Shown: positions 33,043 to 43,250 of the stretch, one piece after another
Numbering within the stretch: position 1 is the first letter of the stretch
Layout of the letters: every line of letters begins with the position of its first letter
Made by a program: the position numbers and the translations under genes
The notes under the pieces: model-generated
Databases searched by the model: none
Told to the model about the DNA's origin: nothing
Seen by the model: the letters and a program-made list of their open reading frames with translations, nothing else
Assembly: GCF_002879865.1 (NCBI RefSeq)
Contig: NZ_PNXY01000018.1
Span: forward strand, 87,990 to 151,989
Origin: Paraburkholderia rhynchosiae
GTDB lineage: Bacteria > Pseudomonadota > Gammaproteobacteria > Burkholderiales > Burkholderiaceae
DNA length: 64,000 bases
Direction: 5' to 3'

Positions 33043-34107
33043 ATGAGCTTGTTCGATACGATCAACTCGGGCGGCACCCAGCTTCTCGGTGTGGCATGGC
33101 CCACGGTGTGGGCACTGGTGCGCATCCTGGTGGTGGCCGTCGTGATCCTGCTGTGCGTGGCTTACCTGATTTTGTGGGAGCGTAAGCTGATCGGCTGGAT
33201 GCACGTGCGTCTCGGCCCGAACCGCGTTGGCCCCGCAGGTTTGTTGCAGCCTATCGCCGACGTGCTGAAGCTGTTGCTGAAAGAAGTGATTCAGCCGGCT
33301 CAGGCGAGCCGCTGGATCTACCTGATTGCGCCGATCATGGTGGTGGTGCCGGCTTTTGCGGTCTGGGCGGTCATTCCGTTCCAGGCGGGCGCGGTGCTCG
33401 GCGACATCAACGCGGGTCTGCTCTATGCAATCGCGATTTCGTCGATCGGCGTGTACGGCGTGATTCTGGCCGGCTGGGCGTCGAACTCGAAGTACGCGTT
33501 CCTTGGCGCAATGCGCGCGGCGGCGCAGATGGTCTCGTACGAAATTTCGATGGGCTTCGCGCTGGTCGTCGTGCTCATGACGGCCGGCACGCTGAACCTG
33601 TCGGGTATCGTCAATTCGCAGGAACAGGGCTTCTTCGCATCGCACGGCTTGAATTTCCTGTCGTGGAACTGGCTGCCGCTCTTGCCGATGTTCGTCGTGT
33701 ACTTCATCTCGGGCATCGCCGAAACGAACCGCCACCCGTTCGACGTGGTGGAAGGCGAGTCGGAAATCGTCGCGGGTCACATGATCGATTACTCGGGTAT
33801 GGCGTTCGCGCTGTTTTTCCTCGCCGAGTACATCAACATGATCGTGATCTCGGCATTGGCTGCAACACTGTTCCTCGGCGGCTGGAGCGCACCGTTCGGC
33901 TTCCTGTCTTTCATACCGGGCATCTTTTGGCTCGTCGCCAAGGTTTTCCTGCTGCTGTCGGTGTTCATCTGGGCGCGAGCCACGTTCCCGCGCTACCGCT
34001 ATGACCAGATCATGCGTCTCGGCTGGAAGATTTTCATTCCGGTCTGCGTGGTGTGGCTGGTGGTGGTCGGCTTCTGGATTATGTCGCCGTGGAATATCTG
34101 GAAATAA
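33043..34107 (+). CDS. nuoH: NADH-quinone oxidoreductase subunit H
   Basis: A 354-residue membrane subunit at the interface of the two arms, lining the quinone channel. Eight hydrophobic segments are visible. Family motifs are LWERKLIGWMHVRLGPNRVGP near residues 44-66 and the acidic loop ETNRHPFDVVEGESEIVAG. No spacer separates it from nuoG, suggesting translational coupling. Confidence 0.97.
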   Translation: MSLFDTINSGGTQLLGVAWPTVWALVRILVVAVVILLCVAYLILWERKLIGWMHVRLGPNRVGPAGLLQPIADVLKLLLKEVIQPAQASRWIYLIAPIMVVVPAFAVWAVIPFQAGAVLGDINAGLLYAIAISSIGVYGVILAGWASNSKYAFLGAMRAAAQMVSYEISMGFALVVVLMTAGTLNLSGIVNSQEQGFFASHGLNFLSWNWLPLLPMFVVYFISGIAETNRHPFDVVEGESEIVAGHMIDYSGMAFALFFLAEYINMIVISALAATLFLGGWSAPFGFLSFIPGIFWLVAKVFLLLSVFIWARATFPRYRYDQIMRLGWKIFIPVCVVWLVVVGFWIMSPWNIWK

Positions 34108-34122
34108 AGGGCGGATGAACTC

Positions 34123-34611
34123 ATGACCGCAATCCAAAATTTTTTCAAGACCTTCTTCCTGACGGAGCTGCTCAAAGGCCTCGCACTGACCGGACGTTAT
34201 ACGTTCCAGCGCAAGGTGACGGTGCAGTTTCCGGAAGAGAAGACCCCCATTTCACCGCGTTTTCGCGGCCTGCATGCGCTGCGCCGTTATGAGAATGGCG
34301 AAGAGCGCTGCATCGCGTGCAAGCTGTGCGAAGCGGTGTGTCCCGCGCTTGCTATCACGATCGAGTCTGAAACGCGCGAGGACAATACCCGTCGCACGAC
34401 GCGTTATGACATCGACCTGACCAAGTGCATCTTCTGCGGTTTCTGCGAAGAAAGCTGCCCGGTGGATTCGATCGTCGAGACGCACATTCTCGAATATCAC
34501 GGCGAAAAGCGCGGCGACCTGTACTTCACGAAGGACATGCTGCTGGCCGTGGGCGATCGCTACGAAGCGGAGATCGCCGCCAACAAGGCTGCCGACGCAC
34601 CGTACCGTTGA
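34123..34611 (+). CDS. nuoI: NADH-quinone oxidoreductase subunit I
   Basis: A 162-residue TYKY-family subunit carrying clusters N6a and N6b. Two ferredoxin motifs are complete: Cys63, 66, 69, 73 (CIACKLCEAVCP) and Cys102, 105, 108, 112 (CIFCGFCEESCP). It starts 15 bases after nuoH. A 201-base spacer with a strong palindromic hairpin follows before nuoJ. Confidence 0.97.
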   Translation: MTAIQNFFKTFFLTELLKGLALTGRYTFQRKVTVQFPEEKTPISPRFRGLHALRRYENGEERCIACKLCEAVCPALAITIESETREDNTRRTTRYDIDLTKCIFCGFCEESCPVDSIVETHILEYHGEKRGDLYFTKDMLLAVGDRYEAEIAANKAADAPYR

Positions 34612-34690
34612 AGCGTTCAGCCGAAGCGGTAGATGCACCAGTAACGCATGAGTAAATGCAGCAGTAACACGGCCTGTTGTCGGGCCGAGC

Positions 34691-34712
34691 GCCGCGGCCT
34701 GAACGCCGCGGC
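34691..34712 (+). other. Palindromic hairpin between nuoI and nuoJ
   Basis: Two copies of the self-complementary octamer GCCGCGGC (34691-34698 and 34705-34712) flank CTGAAC and can fold into an 8-bp all-GC stem. There is no T-run. The surrounding 201-base spacer contains no gene. Confidence 0.65.
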
Positions 34713-34812
34713 ACGGCGCACCTGTGCGGCTGTTCTGGCGGTTTCACGCTGTTGCCAGACGCACGTGCCAAAGAACAATGCCTGACGATGGCCTAACGAT
34801 GAACCGGTAATC

Positions 34813-35499
34813 ATGGAATTCACGACCGTACTGTTCTACATCTTCGCGCTGCTCCTGGTGGTTTCGGGGCTGAAGGTGATCACCTCGCGCAACCCGGTGT
34901 CCTCCGCACTGTTTCTCGTGCTGGCGTTCTTCAACGCAGCCGCGATCTGGATGCTGCTGCAAGCCGAGTTCCTTGCCATCCTGCTGGTGCTGGTCTACGT
35001 GGGCGCGGTGATGGTGCTGTTCCTGTTCGTCGTGATGATGCTCGACATCAACATCGACGTGCTGCGTAAGGACTTCAAACGCTTTGTGCCGATGGCCACG
35101 GTGGTGGGCGCGATCATCGTGCTCGAAACCGCGCTGATCCTGTGGCACGGCTACGGCGCGACGAGCACGGTGGTGCGCGACACGGCCGCAGCGGCGGGCG
35201 GCATGGGCGACTGGTCGAACACGCGCCTGATCGGCAAGGTGATCTATACCGACTACATCTTCGCGTTCGAAGTGGCCGGCCTCGTGCTGCTGGTGGCGAT
35301 CATCGCGGCAATCGCGCTCACCACGAGCCACAAGAAAGACAGCAAACGCCAGAACATCAGCGAGCAGGTGAAGGTGCGTGCTCAGGACCGCGTGCGCGTC
35401 GTGAAGATGCCGTCGGAGAAAAGCGCGGCAACCGTCGCGGCGGAAGAAGCCGCAGCAGCTGCGGCAGCGGCCGAATCGGCATCTGCCAAGAACAGCTGA
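34813..35499 (+). CDS. nuoJ: NADH-quinone oxidoreductase subunit J
   Basis: A 228-residue five-span membrane subunit (ND6 family). The spans cover about residues 2-165, including the conserved VLVYVGAVMVLFLFVVMML with its pi-bulge region. The C-terminal ~55 residues are a charged and Ala-rich tail (AAEEAAAAAAAAESASAK) longer than in E. coli NuoJ. Confidence 0.95.
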   Translation: MEFTTVLFYIFALLLVVSGLKVITSRNPVSSALFLVLAFFNAAAIWMLLQAEFLAILLVLVYVGAVMVLFLFVVMMLDINIDVLRKDFKRFVPMATVVGAIIVLETALILWHGYGATSTVVRDTAAAAGGMGDWSNTRLIGKVIYTDYIFAFEVAGLVLLVAIIAAIALTTSHKKDSKRQNISEQVKVRAQDRVRVVKMPSEKSAATVAAEEAAAAAAAAESASAKNS

Positions 35500-35519
35500 G
35501 CGCACAGGAGATAGAAACC

Positions 35520-35825
35520 ATGTTGACCCTTGCTCATTACCTTGTGCTCGGCGCGATCCTGTTTGCGATCAGCGTCGTCGGCATTTTCCTGAACCGCCGC
35601 AACGTCATCATCATCCTGATGGCGATTGAACTGATGCTGCTCGCGGTGAACACCAATTTCGTCGCGTTCTCGCATTATCTCGGCGACGTGCATGGCCAGA
35701 TCTTCGTGTTCTTCGTGCTGACCGTTGCGGCAGCGGAAGCGGCGATCGGCCTCGCGATTCTGGTGACCCTGTTCCGTAGCCTCGACACGATCAATGTCGA
35801 GGATCTCGATCAGCTCAAAGGTTAA
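35520..35825 (+). CDS. nuoK: NADH-quinone oxidoreductase subunit K
   Basis: A 101-residue three-span subunit (ND4L family). Conserved glutamates are in LMAIELMLLAVNTNFV and VAAAEAAIGLAI. The ATG at 35520 follows AGGAG by 9 bases. The frame stays open upstream over the nuoJ tail, but only this start fits the family length. nuoL begins 17 bases later. Confidence 0.96.
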   Translation: MLTLAHYLVLGAILFAISVVGIFLNRRNVIIILMAIELMLLAVNTNFVAFSHYLGDVHGQIFVFFVLTVAAAEAAIGLAILVTLFRSLDTINVEDLDQLKG

Positions 35826-35842
35826 TCTCAGGAAAAGCGGTT

Positions 35843-37912
<2,070 letters not shown>

Positions 37913-37926
37913 GGCGAGGGACACTA

Positions 37927-39417
37927 ATGCACGCTTATCCGATTCTCAGTATCGCCATCTGGTTACCGATCCTTTTTGGTTTGCTGGTTCTGGCCATCGG
38001 TTCCGACCGGAATCCCGGCCCCGCGCGCTGGGTCGCGCTGATCGGCTCGGTCGTCAGCTTCATCGTGACGATCCCGCTGATTACCGGTTTTGATTCGAGC
38101 ACCGCCGATCTGCAGTTTGTCGAAAAGGCGAACTGGATCGAACGATTCAACATTACGTATCACCTGGGTGTCGACGGCATCTCCATGTGGTTCGTGGTCT
38201 TGACCGCATTGATCACGGTGATCGTCGTGATCTCCGCGTGGGAAGTGATCACGAAGAACGTGGGTCAGTACCTGGCCTCGTTCCTGATTTTGTCGGGCAT
38301 CATGGTCGGCGTGTTCAGCGCGGCTGACGGCATGCTGTTCTACGTGTTCTTCGAAGCGACGCTGATTCCGATGTACATCATCATCGGCGTGTGGGGCGGG
38401 GCGAACCGCGTGTACGCGGCGTTCAAGTTCTTCCTGTACACGCTGATGGGTTCGCTCTTGATGCTGGTCGCGCTGCTGTATCTGTACATTCAGACGGGCA
38501 CGTTCGATCTGGCCACCTGGCAGCACGCGCAGATCGCCATGACGCCGCAGATCCTGTTATTCATAGCGTTCTTCATGGCGTTCGCCGTGAAGGTGCCGAT
38601 GTGGCCGGTTCACACATGGTTGCCTGACGCGCACGTGGAAGCGCCGACGGGCGGCTCGGTCGTGCTGGCCGCGATCATGCTGAAGCTTGGCGCCTACGGT
38701 TTCCTGCGCTTCTCGCTGCCGATCGCGCCGGACGCGAGCCACTTCCTCGCGCCGGTCGTCATCACGCTGTCGCTGATCGCGGTGATCTACATCGGTCTGG
38801 TCGCCATGGTGCAGGCCGACATGAAGAAGCTGGTCGCGTATTCGTCGATCGCGCACATGGGCTTCGTTACGCTCGGCTTCTTCATCTTCAATCAGCTCGG
38901 CGTTGAAGGCGCGATCGTCCAGATGATCTCGCACGGCTTCGTGTCGGGCGCAATGTTCCTGAGCATCGGCGTGTTGTACGACCGCATGCATTCGCGTCAG
39001 ATCGCGGATTACGGCGGCGTCGTCAATGTGATGCCGAAGTTCGCTGCCTTCGTGATGATGTTCTCGATGGCGAATTGCGGCTTGCCGGGTACTTCCGGTT
39101 TTGTCGGCGAATTCATGGTGATTCTGGCTGCCGTCCAGTACAACTTCTGGATCGCGGGCGGCGCGGCCGTGACGCTGATTCTCGGCGCGGCCTATACCTT
39201 GTGGATGTACAAGCGCGTGTACTTCGGCGCGGTCGCCAACGATCACGTGAAGAGCCTGCTCGACATTGGCCGTCGCGAATTTTTCATGCTGGCAGTGCTC
39301 GCCGCACTGACTCTGTTCATGGGCCTGTATCCGAAGCCCTTTACCGATGTGATGCACGTATCCGTGGAAAACCTCCTCTCCCACGTTGCGCAGTCCAAGC
39401 TGCCGTTGTCTCAGTAA
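37927..39417 (+). CDS. nuoM: NADH-quinone oxidoreductase subunit M
   Basis: A 496-residue antiporter-like subunit (ND4 family) with about 14 spans. Conserved sequence includes YHLGVDGISMWFVVLTALIT, the Glu-bearing FYVFFEATLIPMYIIIGVWG, and KVPMWPVHTWLPDAHVEAPT. The ATG at 37927 is 14 bases after nuoL; the open frame further upstream overlaps nuoL and lacks signals. Confidence 0.97.
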   Translation: MHAYPILSIAIWLPILFGLLVLAIGSDRNPGPARWVALIGSVVSFIVTIPLITGFDSSTADLQFVEKANWIERFNITYHLGVDGISMWFVVLTALITVIVVISAWEVITKNVGQYLASFLILSGIMVGVFSAADGMLFYVFFEATLIPMYIIIGVWGGANRVYAAFKFFLYTLMGSLLMLVALLYLYIQTGTFDLATWQHAQIAMTPQILLFIAFFMAFAVKVPMWPVHTWLPDAHVEAPTGGSVVLAAIMLKLGAYGFLRFSLPIAPDASHFLAPVVITLSLIAVIYIGLVAMVQADMKKLVAYSSIAHMGFVTLGFFIFNQLGVEGAIVQMISHGFVSGAMFLSIGVLYDRMHSRQIADYGGVVNVMPKFAAFVMMFSMANCGLPGTSGFVGEFMVILAAVQYNFWIAGGAAVTLILGAAYTLWMYKRVYFGAVANDHVKSLLDIGRREFFMLAVLAALTLFMGLYPKPFTDVMHVSVENLLSHVAQSKLPLSQ

Positions 39418-39441
39418 CGCAGAGCGGAGGAATTAAAGACC

Positions 39442-40917
39442 ATGCAAAACGCCCCTATGACTGCTCTGTTGCCCGACGCGCTCGTGATGCTCGCCGTTGT
39501 CGTCGCGTGGCTCAACGACACGTTCGTCGGCCAGGCCGGTCGTCGTACCACGTATTTCATCACGCTCCTGTCGACGCTCGTCGCCGGCATCTGGTTCGCG
39601 GTCAATGCGTTGGACCCGTCGGTGCACTACTTCTTCAGCCGCATGTATGTGGTCGATTCGTTCGCGAGCTTGATGAAAGCGGTGGTAACGCTCGGCTACA
39701 CGGTGACGATCGTCTATTCGCGCCGTTACCTTGAAGATCGCGGCCTGTTCCGCGGCGAGTTTTTCCTGCTGGGCATGTTCTCGTTGCTCGGTCAGCTCGT
39801 CATGATCTCCGGCAACAACTTCCTGACGCTGTACCTCGGTCTGGAACTGATGTCGTTGTCGCTCTACGGCGCGATTGCGCTGCGTCGCGACGCAGCGCCG
39901 TCGAACGAAGCTGCAATGAAGTACTACGTGCTCGGCGCGCTGGCTTCCGGCTTCCTGCTGTACGGCATCTCGATGCTTTACGGCGCGACGGGCGGTTCGC
40001 TCGAGCTGGGTGAAGTGTTCCGTGCGATCCGCCAGAGCCAGTACGATCCAAGCGTGCTGCTGTTCGGTGTAATCTTTATCGTCGCGGGCGTCGCGTTCAA
40101 GATGGGCGCGGTGCCGTTCCATATGTGGGTGCCCGACGTGTATCAGGGCGCCCCGACGGCCATGACGCTGCTGGTCGGCGGCGGTCCGAAGGTTGCGGCA
40201 TTCGCATGGGGCCTGCGTTTCCTCGTGATGGGTCTGCTGCCGCTCGCGGTCGAATGGCAGCAGATGCTGGTGATCCTCGCGGCGCTGTCGCTGATCGTCG
40301 GCAACATCACCGGTATCGTGCAACGTAACGTCAAGCGAATGCTCGCGTACTCGGCGATCTCGAACATGGGCTTCGTGCTGCTCGGCCTTCTGGCCGGCGT
40401 GGTCGATCAGAAGAGCACGGGCGCGGCGAACGCGTACGGTTCGGCGATGTACTACAGCATCATTTATCTGATCACGACGATGGGCACCTTCGGCGTCATC
40501 ATGCTGCTGGCGCGCCGCGAATTCGAAGCGGACACGCTCGAGGACTTCAAGGGCTTGAATCAACGCAGCCCGGTGTTTGCCTTCGTGATGATGGTGATGA
40601 TGTTCTCGCTCGCCGGCATTCCGCCCGCCGTCGGTTTCTACGCGAAACTCGCGGTGCTGCAGGCCACGATGAACGCCGGCCTGACCTGGCTGACGGTGCT
40701 CGCGGTGATCACGTCGCTGTTCGGCGCGTTCTACTACTTGCGTATCGTCAAGCTGATGTACTTCGACGAGCCGCAAGATAAGTCGGCGATCGTCGCAGAT
40801 ACGAGCACGCGCGCGTTGCTCGCGCTCAACGGCGTGGCGGTGCTGGTGCTCGGTATCGTGCCGGATCCGCTGTTGAAAGCTTGCCTGCAGGCTATCCAGC
40901 ACACGCTGTCGTTCTGA
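39442..40917 (+). CDS. nuoN: NADH-quinone oxidoreductase subunit N
   Basis: A 491-residue antiporter-like subunit (ND2 family). Motifs are LYLGLELMSLSLYGAIALRRD with the conserved Glu, MGAVPFHMWVPDVYQGAPTA and MMFSLAGIPPAVGFYAKL. It is the last of the 14 complex I genes. Its stop overlaps the DUF2818 start by one base (TGATG), so the next gene is in the same operon. Confidence 0.97.
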   Translation: MQNAPMTALLPDALVMLAVVVAWLNDTFVGQAGRRTTYFITLLSTLVAGIWFAVNALDPSVHYFFSRMYVVDSFASLMKAVVTLGYTVTIVYSRRYLEDRGLFRGEFFLLGMFSLLGQLVMISGNNFLTLYLGLELMSLSLYGAIALRRDAAPSNEAAMKYYVLGALASGFLLYGISMLYGATGGSLELGEVFRAIRQSQYDPSVLLFGVIFIVAGVAFKMGAVPFHMWVPDVYQGAPTAMTLLVGGGPKVAAFAWGLRFLVMGLLPLAVEWQQMLVILAALSLIVGNITGIVQRNVKRMLAYSAISNMGFVLLGLLAGVVDQKSTGAANAYGSAMYYSIIYLITTMGTFGVIMLLARREFEADTLEDFKGLNQRSPVFAFVMMVMMFSLAGIPPAVGFYAKLAVLQATMNAGLTWLTVLAVITSLFGAFYYLRIVKLMYFDEPQDKSAIVADTSTRALLALNGVAVLVLGIVPDPLLKACLQAIQHTLSF

Positions 40918-41213
40918 TGTCGGCAGCAGGCTGGTTTATCGTGCTGCTGGCGCTGGTCGGCGCCAACCTGCCGTTTCTGAATCAGCGACTCTTCGCCGCC
41001 GTGCCGTTGAAGGCGGCGAAGAAAAGCGCCTGGATTCGCATTGCCGAATTGGTCGTGCTGTACTTCGTGGTCGGTGCGCTTGGTTTTTTGCTTGAAGCGC
41101 GCGCGGGCAACCGCTTCGAACAGGGATGGCAGTTCTACGCGATCACGTTCGCGCTATTCGTTGTTTTCGCGTTCCCCGGTTTTACCTTCCAGTATCTCGT
41201 CAAACGCCGCTGA
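40917..41213 (+). CDS. DUF2818 family membrane protein
   Basis: A 98-residue hydrophobic protein with three predicted spans (about residues 3-22, 43-62 and 74-92) and a basic C-terminus QYLVKRR. DUF2818 proteins regularly follow nuoN in betaproteobacteria, and the start here overlaps the nuoN stop. A role in complex I assembly or stability is a reasonable guess, but no function is established to my knowledge. Confidence 0.85.
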   Translation: MSAAGWFIVLLALVGANLPFLNQRLFAAVPLKAAKKSAWIRIAELVVLYFVVGALGFLLEARAGNRFEQGWQFYAITFALFVVFAFPGFTFQYLVKRR

Positions 41214-41255
41214 CGGCGTCTCGCCGTCGCGCACCATGCTGTTCCGAGGTCGCAT

Positions 41256-41840
41256 ATGGCTGAACTCCCCGATCACGACGCCGTCCTTACCGAGACCTGT
41301 GTCGAGAGTAAAACGGTTCATCAAGGGCCGTTTCTGACGCTTAAGTGCGATACCGTTCGCCTGCCGGACGGCAAGCGTGCCACCCGCGAATATGTGGAGC
41401 ATCCGGGCGCCGTGATGGTGATTCCCTTGTTCGACGACGGCCGGGTGCTGCTGGAAAGCCAGTATCGCTATCCGATGGGCAAGGTCATGGTTGAATATCC
41501 GGCCGGCAAGCTCGATCCGAACGAGGGCGCGCTTGCCTGCGCGATCCGCGAGTTGCGGGAAGAGACCGGCTATACGGCGCGCGAGTACGTGTATTTGACG
41601 CGCATTCATCCCATCATTTCTTATTCGACCGAATTCATCGACATCTACCTCGCGCGTGGCCTCACCGCCGGTGAGCGCAAGCTCGACGACGGCGAGTTCC
41701 TCGAACTGTTCACGGCGACCGTTCCGGAGATGTCGGAATGGGTGAGGACCGGCAAGGTCACCGACGTTAAAACGGTGATCGGCACGTTCTGGCTGGAGAA
41801 AGTGTTGTCGGGCGCATGGCCGCTCGCGGAGATGCAATAG
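41256..41840 (+). CDS. NUDIX hydrolase, ADP-ribose pyrophosphatase-like
   Basis: A 194-residue NUDIX enzyme. The box G-x5-E-x7-RE-U-x-EE-x-G-U is complete from Gly84 to Tyr106 (RELREETGY at its core). The upstream EHPGAVMVIPLFDDGRVLLESQYRYP-type segment and overall length match ADP-ribose diphosphatase (NudF). It likely hydrolyses ADP-ribose or a similar nucleotide sugar. It follows the nuo operon by 42 bases, a conserved location in Burkholderiaceae. Confidence 0.92.
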   Translation: MAELPDHDAVLTETCVESKTVHQGPFLTLKCDTVRLPDGKRATREYVEHPGAVMVIPLFDDGRVLLESQYRYPMGKVMVEYPAGKLDPNEGALACAIRELREETGYTAREYVYLTRIHPIISYSTEFIDIYLARGLTAGERKLDDGEFLELFTATVPEMSEWVRTGKVTDVKTVIGTFWLEKVLSGAWPLAEMQ

Positions 41841-41887
41841 TTCTTTGTGATTGAAGAGGGCGCTCGCAACGTTGCGCCACATGTAAG

Positions 41888-41923
41888 AAGCCCCTGTCGG
41901 TCGAGCGCCGGGCAGGGGCTTTG
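41888..41923 (+). terminator. Terminator after the NUDIX gene
   Basis: AAGCCCCTG (41888-41896) and CAGGGGCTT (41913-41921) form a perfect 9-bp stem around a 16-base loop that can pair internally. Only a short T-run (TT) follows. It probably ends the nuo-DUF2818-NUDIX transcript. Confidence 0.65.
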
Positions 41924-42118
41924 TCATTATGGAGCGGCATCAGGCTTCAAGGCTTGTCGCGGTGTCTGAATAAATGCACCTTTGTCTTATGCCATCCGAC
42001 AGTCTCGCTTCATCGCCGTTGTAACTCTAGTATCGACCTCTGGCAAACGTATTCGCCGCCCCATTATTTTGGATGACGAAATAAATAATGCGTTTGAGCT
42101 TGGATGTGCAAAACGTCT

Positions 42119-42136
42119 GGTTGTCACTTGACAACC
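42119..42136. promoter_or_regulatory. Perfect inverted repeat operator overlapping the -35 element
   Basis: GGTTGTCA-CT-TGACAACC is a perfect 8-2-8 dyad. Its right arm contains the -35 hexamer TTGACA. This is where an autorepressor such as the HTH protein encoded by the second gene would be expected to bind. Confidence 0.7.
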
Positions 42137-42156
42137 TATCTCGCGCGCACTATATT
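42128..42156 (+). promoter_or_regulatory. Near-consensus sigma-70 promoter of the HicA-like/HTH pair
   Basis: TTGACA (42128-42133) matches the -35 consensus exactly. TATATT (42151-42156) is one base from the -10 consensus, with a 17-base spacer. Transcription should start at about 42163, only a few bases before the ATG at 42167. Confidence 0.8.
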
Positions 42157-42166
42157 GGAGGACAAG

Positions 42167-42412
42167 ATGGTTCGTGGAATCCACGCTAAGAAAGAGATCG
42201 AAGCCGCGTTGGCATACGCCGAAAGGCGCGGCTGGCGCATACAGGGCGGTGGCAAAGGCCACGCATGGGGAAAAATGTATTGCCCTTACAAAGACGCGGA
42301 GTGCCGTTGTGGAGAGTTCTGCATATCGAGCGTATGGAGTACGCCGAAGAACGCCGTCAATCATGCCAGGCACTTGCGGCGCATCGTCGACAACTGCACG
42401 GCCCGCCGCTAG
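42167..42412 (+). CDS. Small HicA-like protein, candidate toxin
   Basis: An 81-residue basic protein. It opens with a helix KKEIEAALAYAERRG, then a strand GWRIQ, a KGHAWG loop that looks like the GSH active-site turn of HicA mRNA interferases, a second strand, four cysteines in CPYKDAECRCGEFC, and a last helix HARHLRRIVDNC. The order fits the double-stranded-RNA-binding-like HicA fold. The cysteines are not typical of HicA and could hold zinc. GGAGG lies 5 bases upstream, but the predicted transcript starts after it. The HTH gene follows 48 bases later. The toxin role is inference. Confidence 0.65.
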   Translation: MVRGIHAKKEIEAALAYAERRGWRIQGGGKGHAWGKMYCPYKDAECRCGEFCISSVWSTPKNAVNHARHLRRIVDNCTARR

Positions 42413-42460
42413 CGCGAACATTGAATGACAAAGGTCTTGGCTGAAGGACAGGAGTAGAAA

Positions 42461-42985
42461 ATGGAATATGTGTTCACGTTGAAGTACAGGCTCGCGGCGG
42501 AAGACTCTGATCTCGACGCAATCGTCGAGCGTCTGGGCGAAGCGGGGTGCGACGACGCTACGATCGGTGTGGGGCAGCCGGGGCGGCTCGCGCTGGTCTT
42601 TTCGCGCGAAGGTGCATCCGCGTTCGAGGCGCTGGTCAGCGCGCTTGACGACGTCAAGAAGGCAGTGCCGTCGGCGCGGCTTGTCGAGGCCGGCCCGGAT
42701 TTCGTGGGCCTGACTGACGTGGCGGAGATTGCCGGCGTATCGCGGCAAAATATGCGCAAGCTCATGTTGAGTCATGCGGTGGAGTTTCCCGCGCCGGTAC
42801 ACGAGGGTAGTGCCTCTGTGTGGCATCTGTCGGACGTGCTCGACTGGCTGAACGAGCGCGGCGGATACGACATCAAGGCAGACGTTTTCGACGTCGCGAA
42901 GTCAGCCAAGCAGATCAACCTTGCCAAAGAGGCGCGCGGACTTGAGCCGGGGCTCAATCGACGATTGGAATGCCTCGTGGCATGA
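42461..42985 (+). CDS. HTH DNA-binding protein, candidate antitoxin/autorepressor of the HicA-like gene
   Basis: A 174-residue acidic protein with two parts. The N-terminal ~80 residues form an alpha/beta unit (MEYVFTLKYRLA, then IVERLGEAGCDDATIG and GRLALVFSREG). The C-terminal half has an excisionase/MerR-like helix-turn-helix LTDVAEIAGVSRQNMRKLML near residues 87-106 and a wing with SASVWHLSDVLDWL. It has a good ribosome binding site (AGGAG). A DNA-binding partner downstream of a small RNase-like gene, with a dyad in the shared promoter, fits an antitoxin that represses its own operon. I have no named family for it. Confidence 0.7.
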   Translation: MEYVFTLKYRLAAEDSDLDAIVERLGEAGCDDATIGVGQPGRLALVFSREGASAFEALVSALDDVKKAVPSARLVEAGPDFVGLTDVAEIAGVSRQNMRKLMLSHAVEFPAPVHEGSASVWHLSDVLDWLNERGGYDIKADVFDVAKSAKQINLAKEARGLEPGLNRRLECLVA

Positions 42986-43105
42986 GGGCTATCGCAATGA
43001 ATCAGGGCCGGTAGGAGTGGGCGGCTCGCAAGCTGTTCGCGGCACAGCGCAGCGTTTGGTTCGCCGTTCGGACCGCGTTCGGTAGCGTCATACACCGTTC
43101 GGCAG

Positions 43106-43128
43106 CGCTTTGCGCAAAGCGTTAAAAT
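43106..43128. promoter_or_regulatory. 16-bp perfect palindrome abutting a -10-like element
   Basis: CGCTTTGCGCAAAGCG (43106-43121) is perfectly self-complementary and runs into TTAAAAT (43122-43128). There is no good -35. It lies between the HTH gene and DUF1178 and might be an operator. Confidence 0.4.
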
Positions 43129-43200
43129 CGCCCACCACATCCAAGATGTCGGCGGCACCTGAAGTCCTTTCGTCGCGCGTAAAGTTTTTACGAACGACCG

Positions 43201-43228
43201 TTCACAAAATTACGTTTTGCGCTAAACT
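43201..43228 (+). promoter_or_regulatory. Predicted promoter of the DUF1178 gene
   Basis: TTCACA (43201-43206) and TAAACT (43223-43228) are 16 bases apart. Transcription would start about 15 bases before the ATG. An imperfect GAACG/CGTTC dyad lies just upstream. Confidence 0.5.
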
Positions 43229-43250
43229 GGCACGCAAGCCCTGATTCCAC

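Larger units (their letters stand above)
41924..42166. other. AT-richer region upstream of the HicA-like/HTH pair
   Basis: This stretch is visibly less GC-rich than its surroundings. It holds an inverted repeat CATTATTT (42062-42069) / AAATAATG (42083-42090), then the operator and promoter of the pair (42119-42156). No gene is supported on either strand. The composition suggests the pair may have been acquired horizontally. Confidence 0.5.

Noticed and set aside
31978..34137. 719-codon minus-strand frame over nuoG-nuoH
   Set aside because: Antisense shadow with random-looking basic sequence.
42062..42090. Attachment site of a mobile element
   Set aside because: An AT-rich inverted repeat exists, but no integrase, direct repeat pair or tRNA target is nearby.
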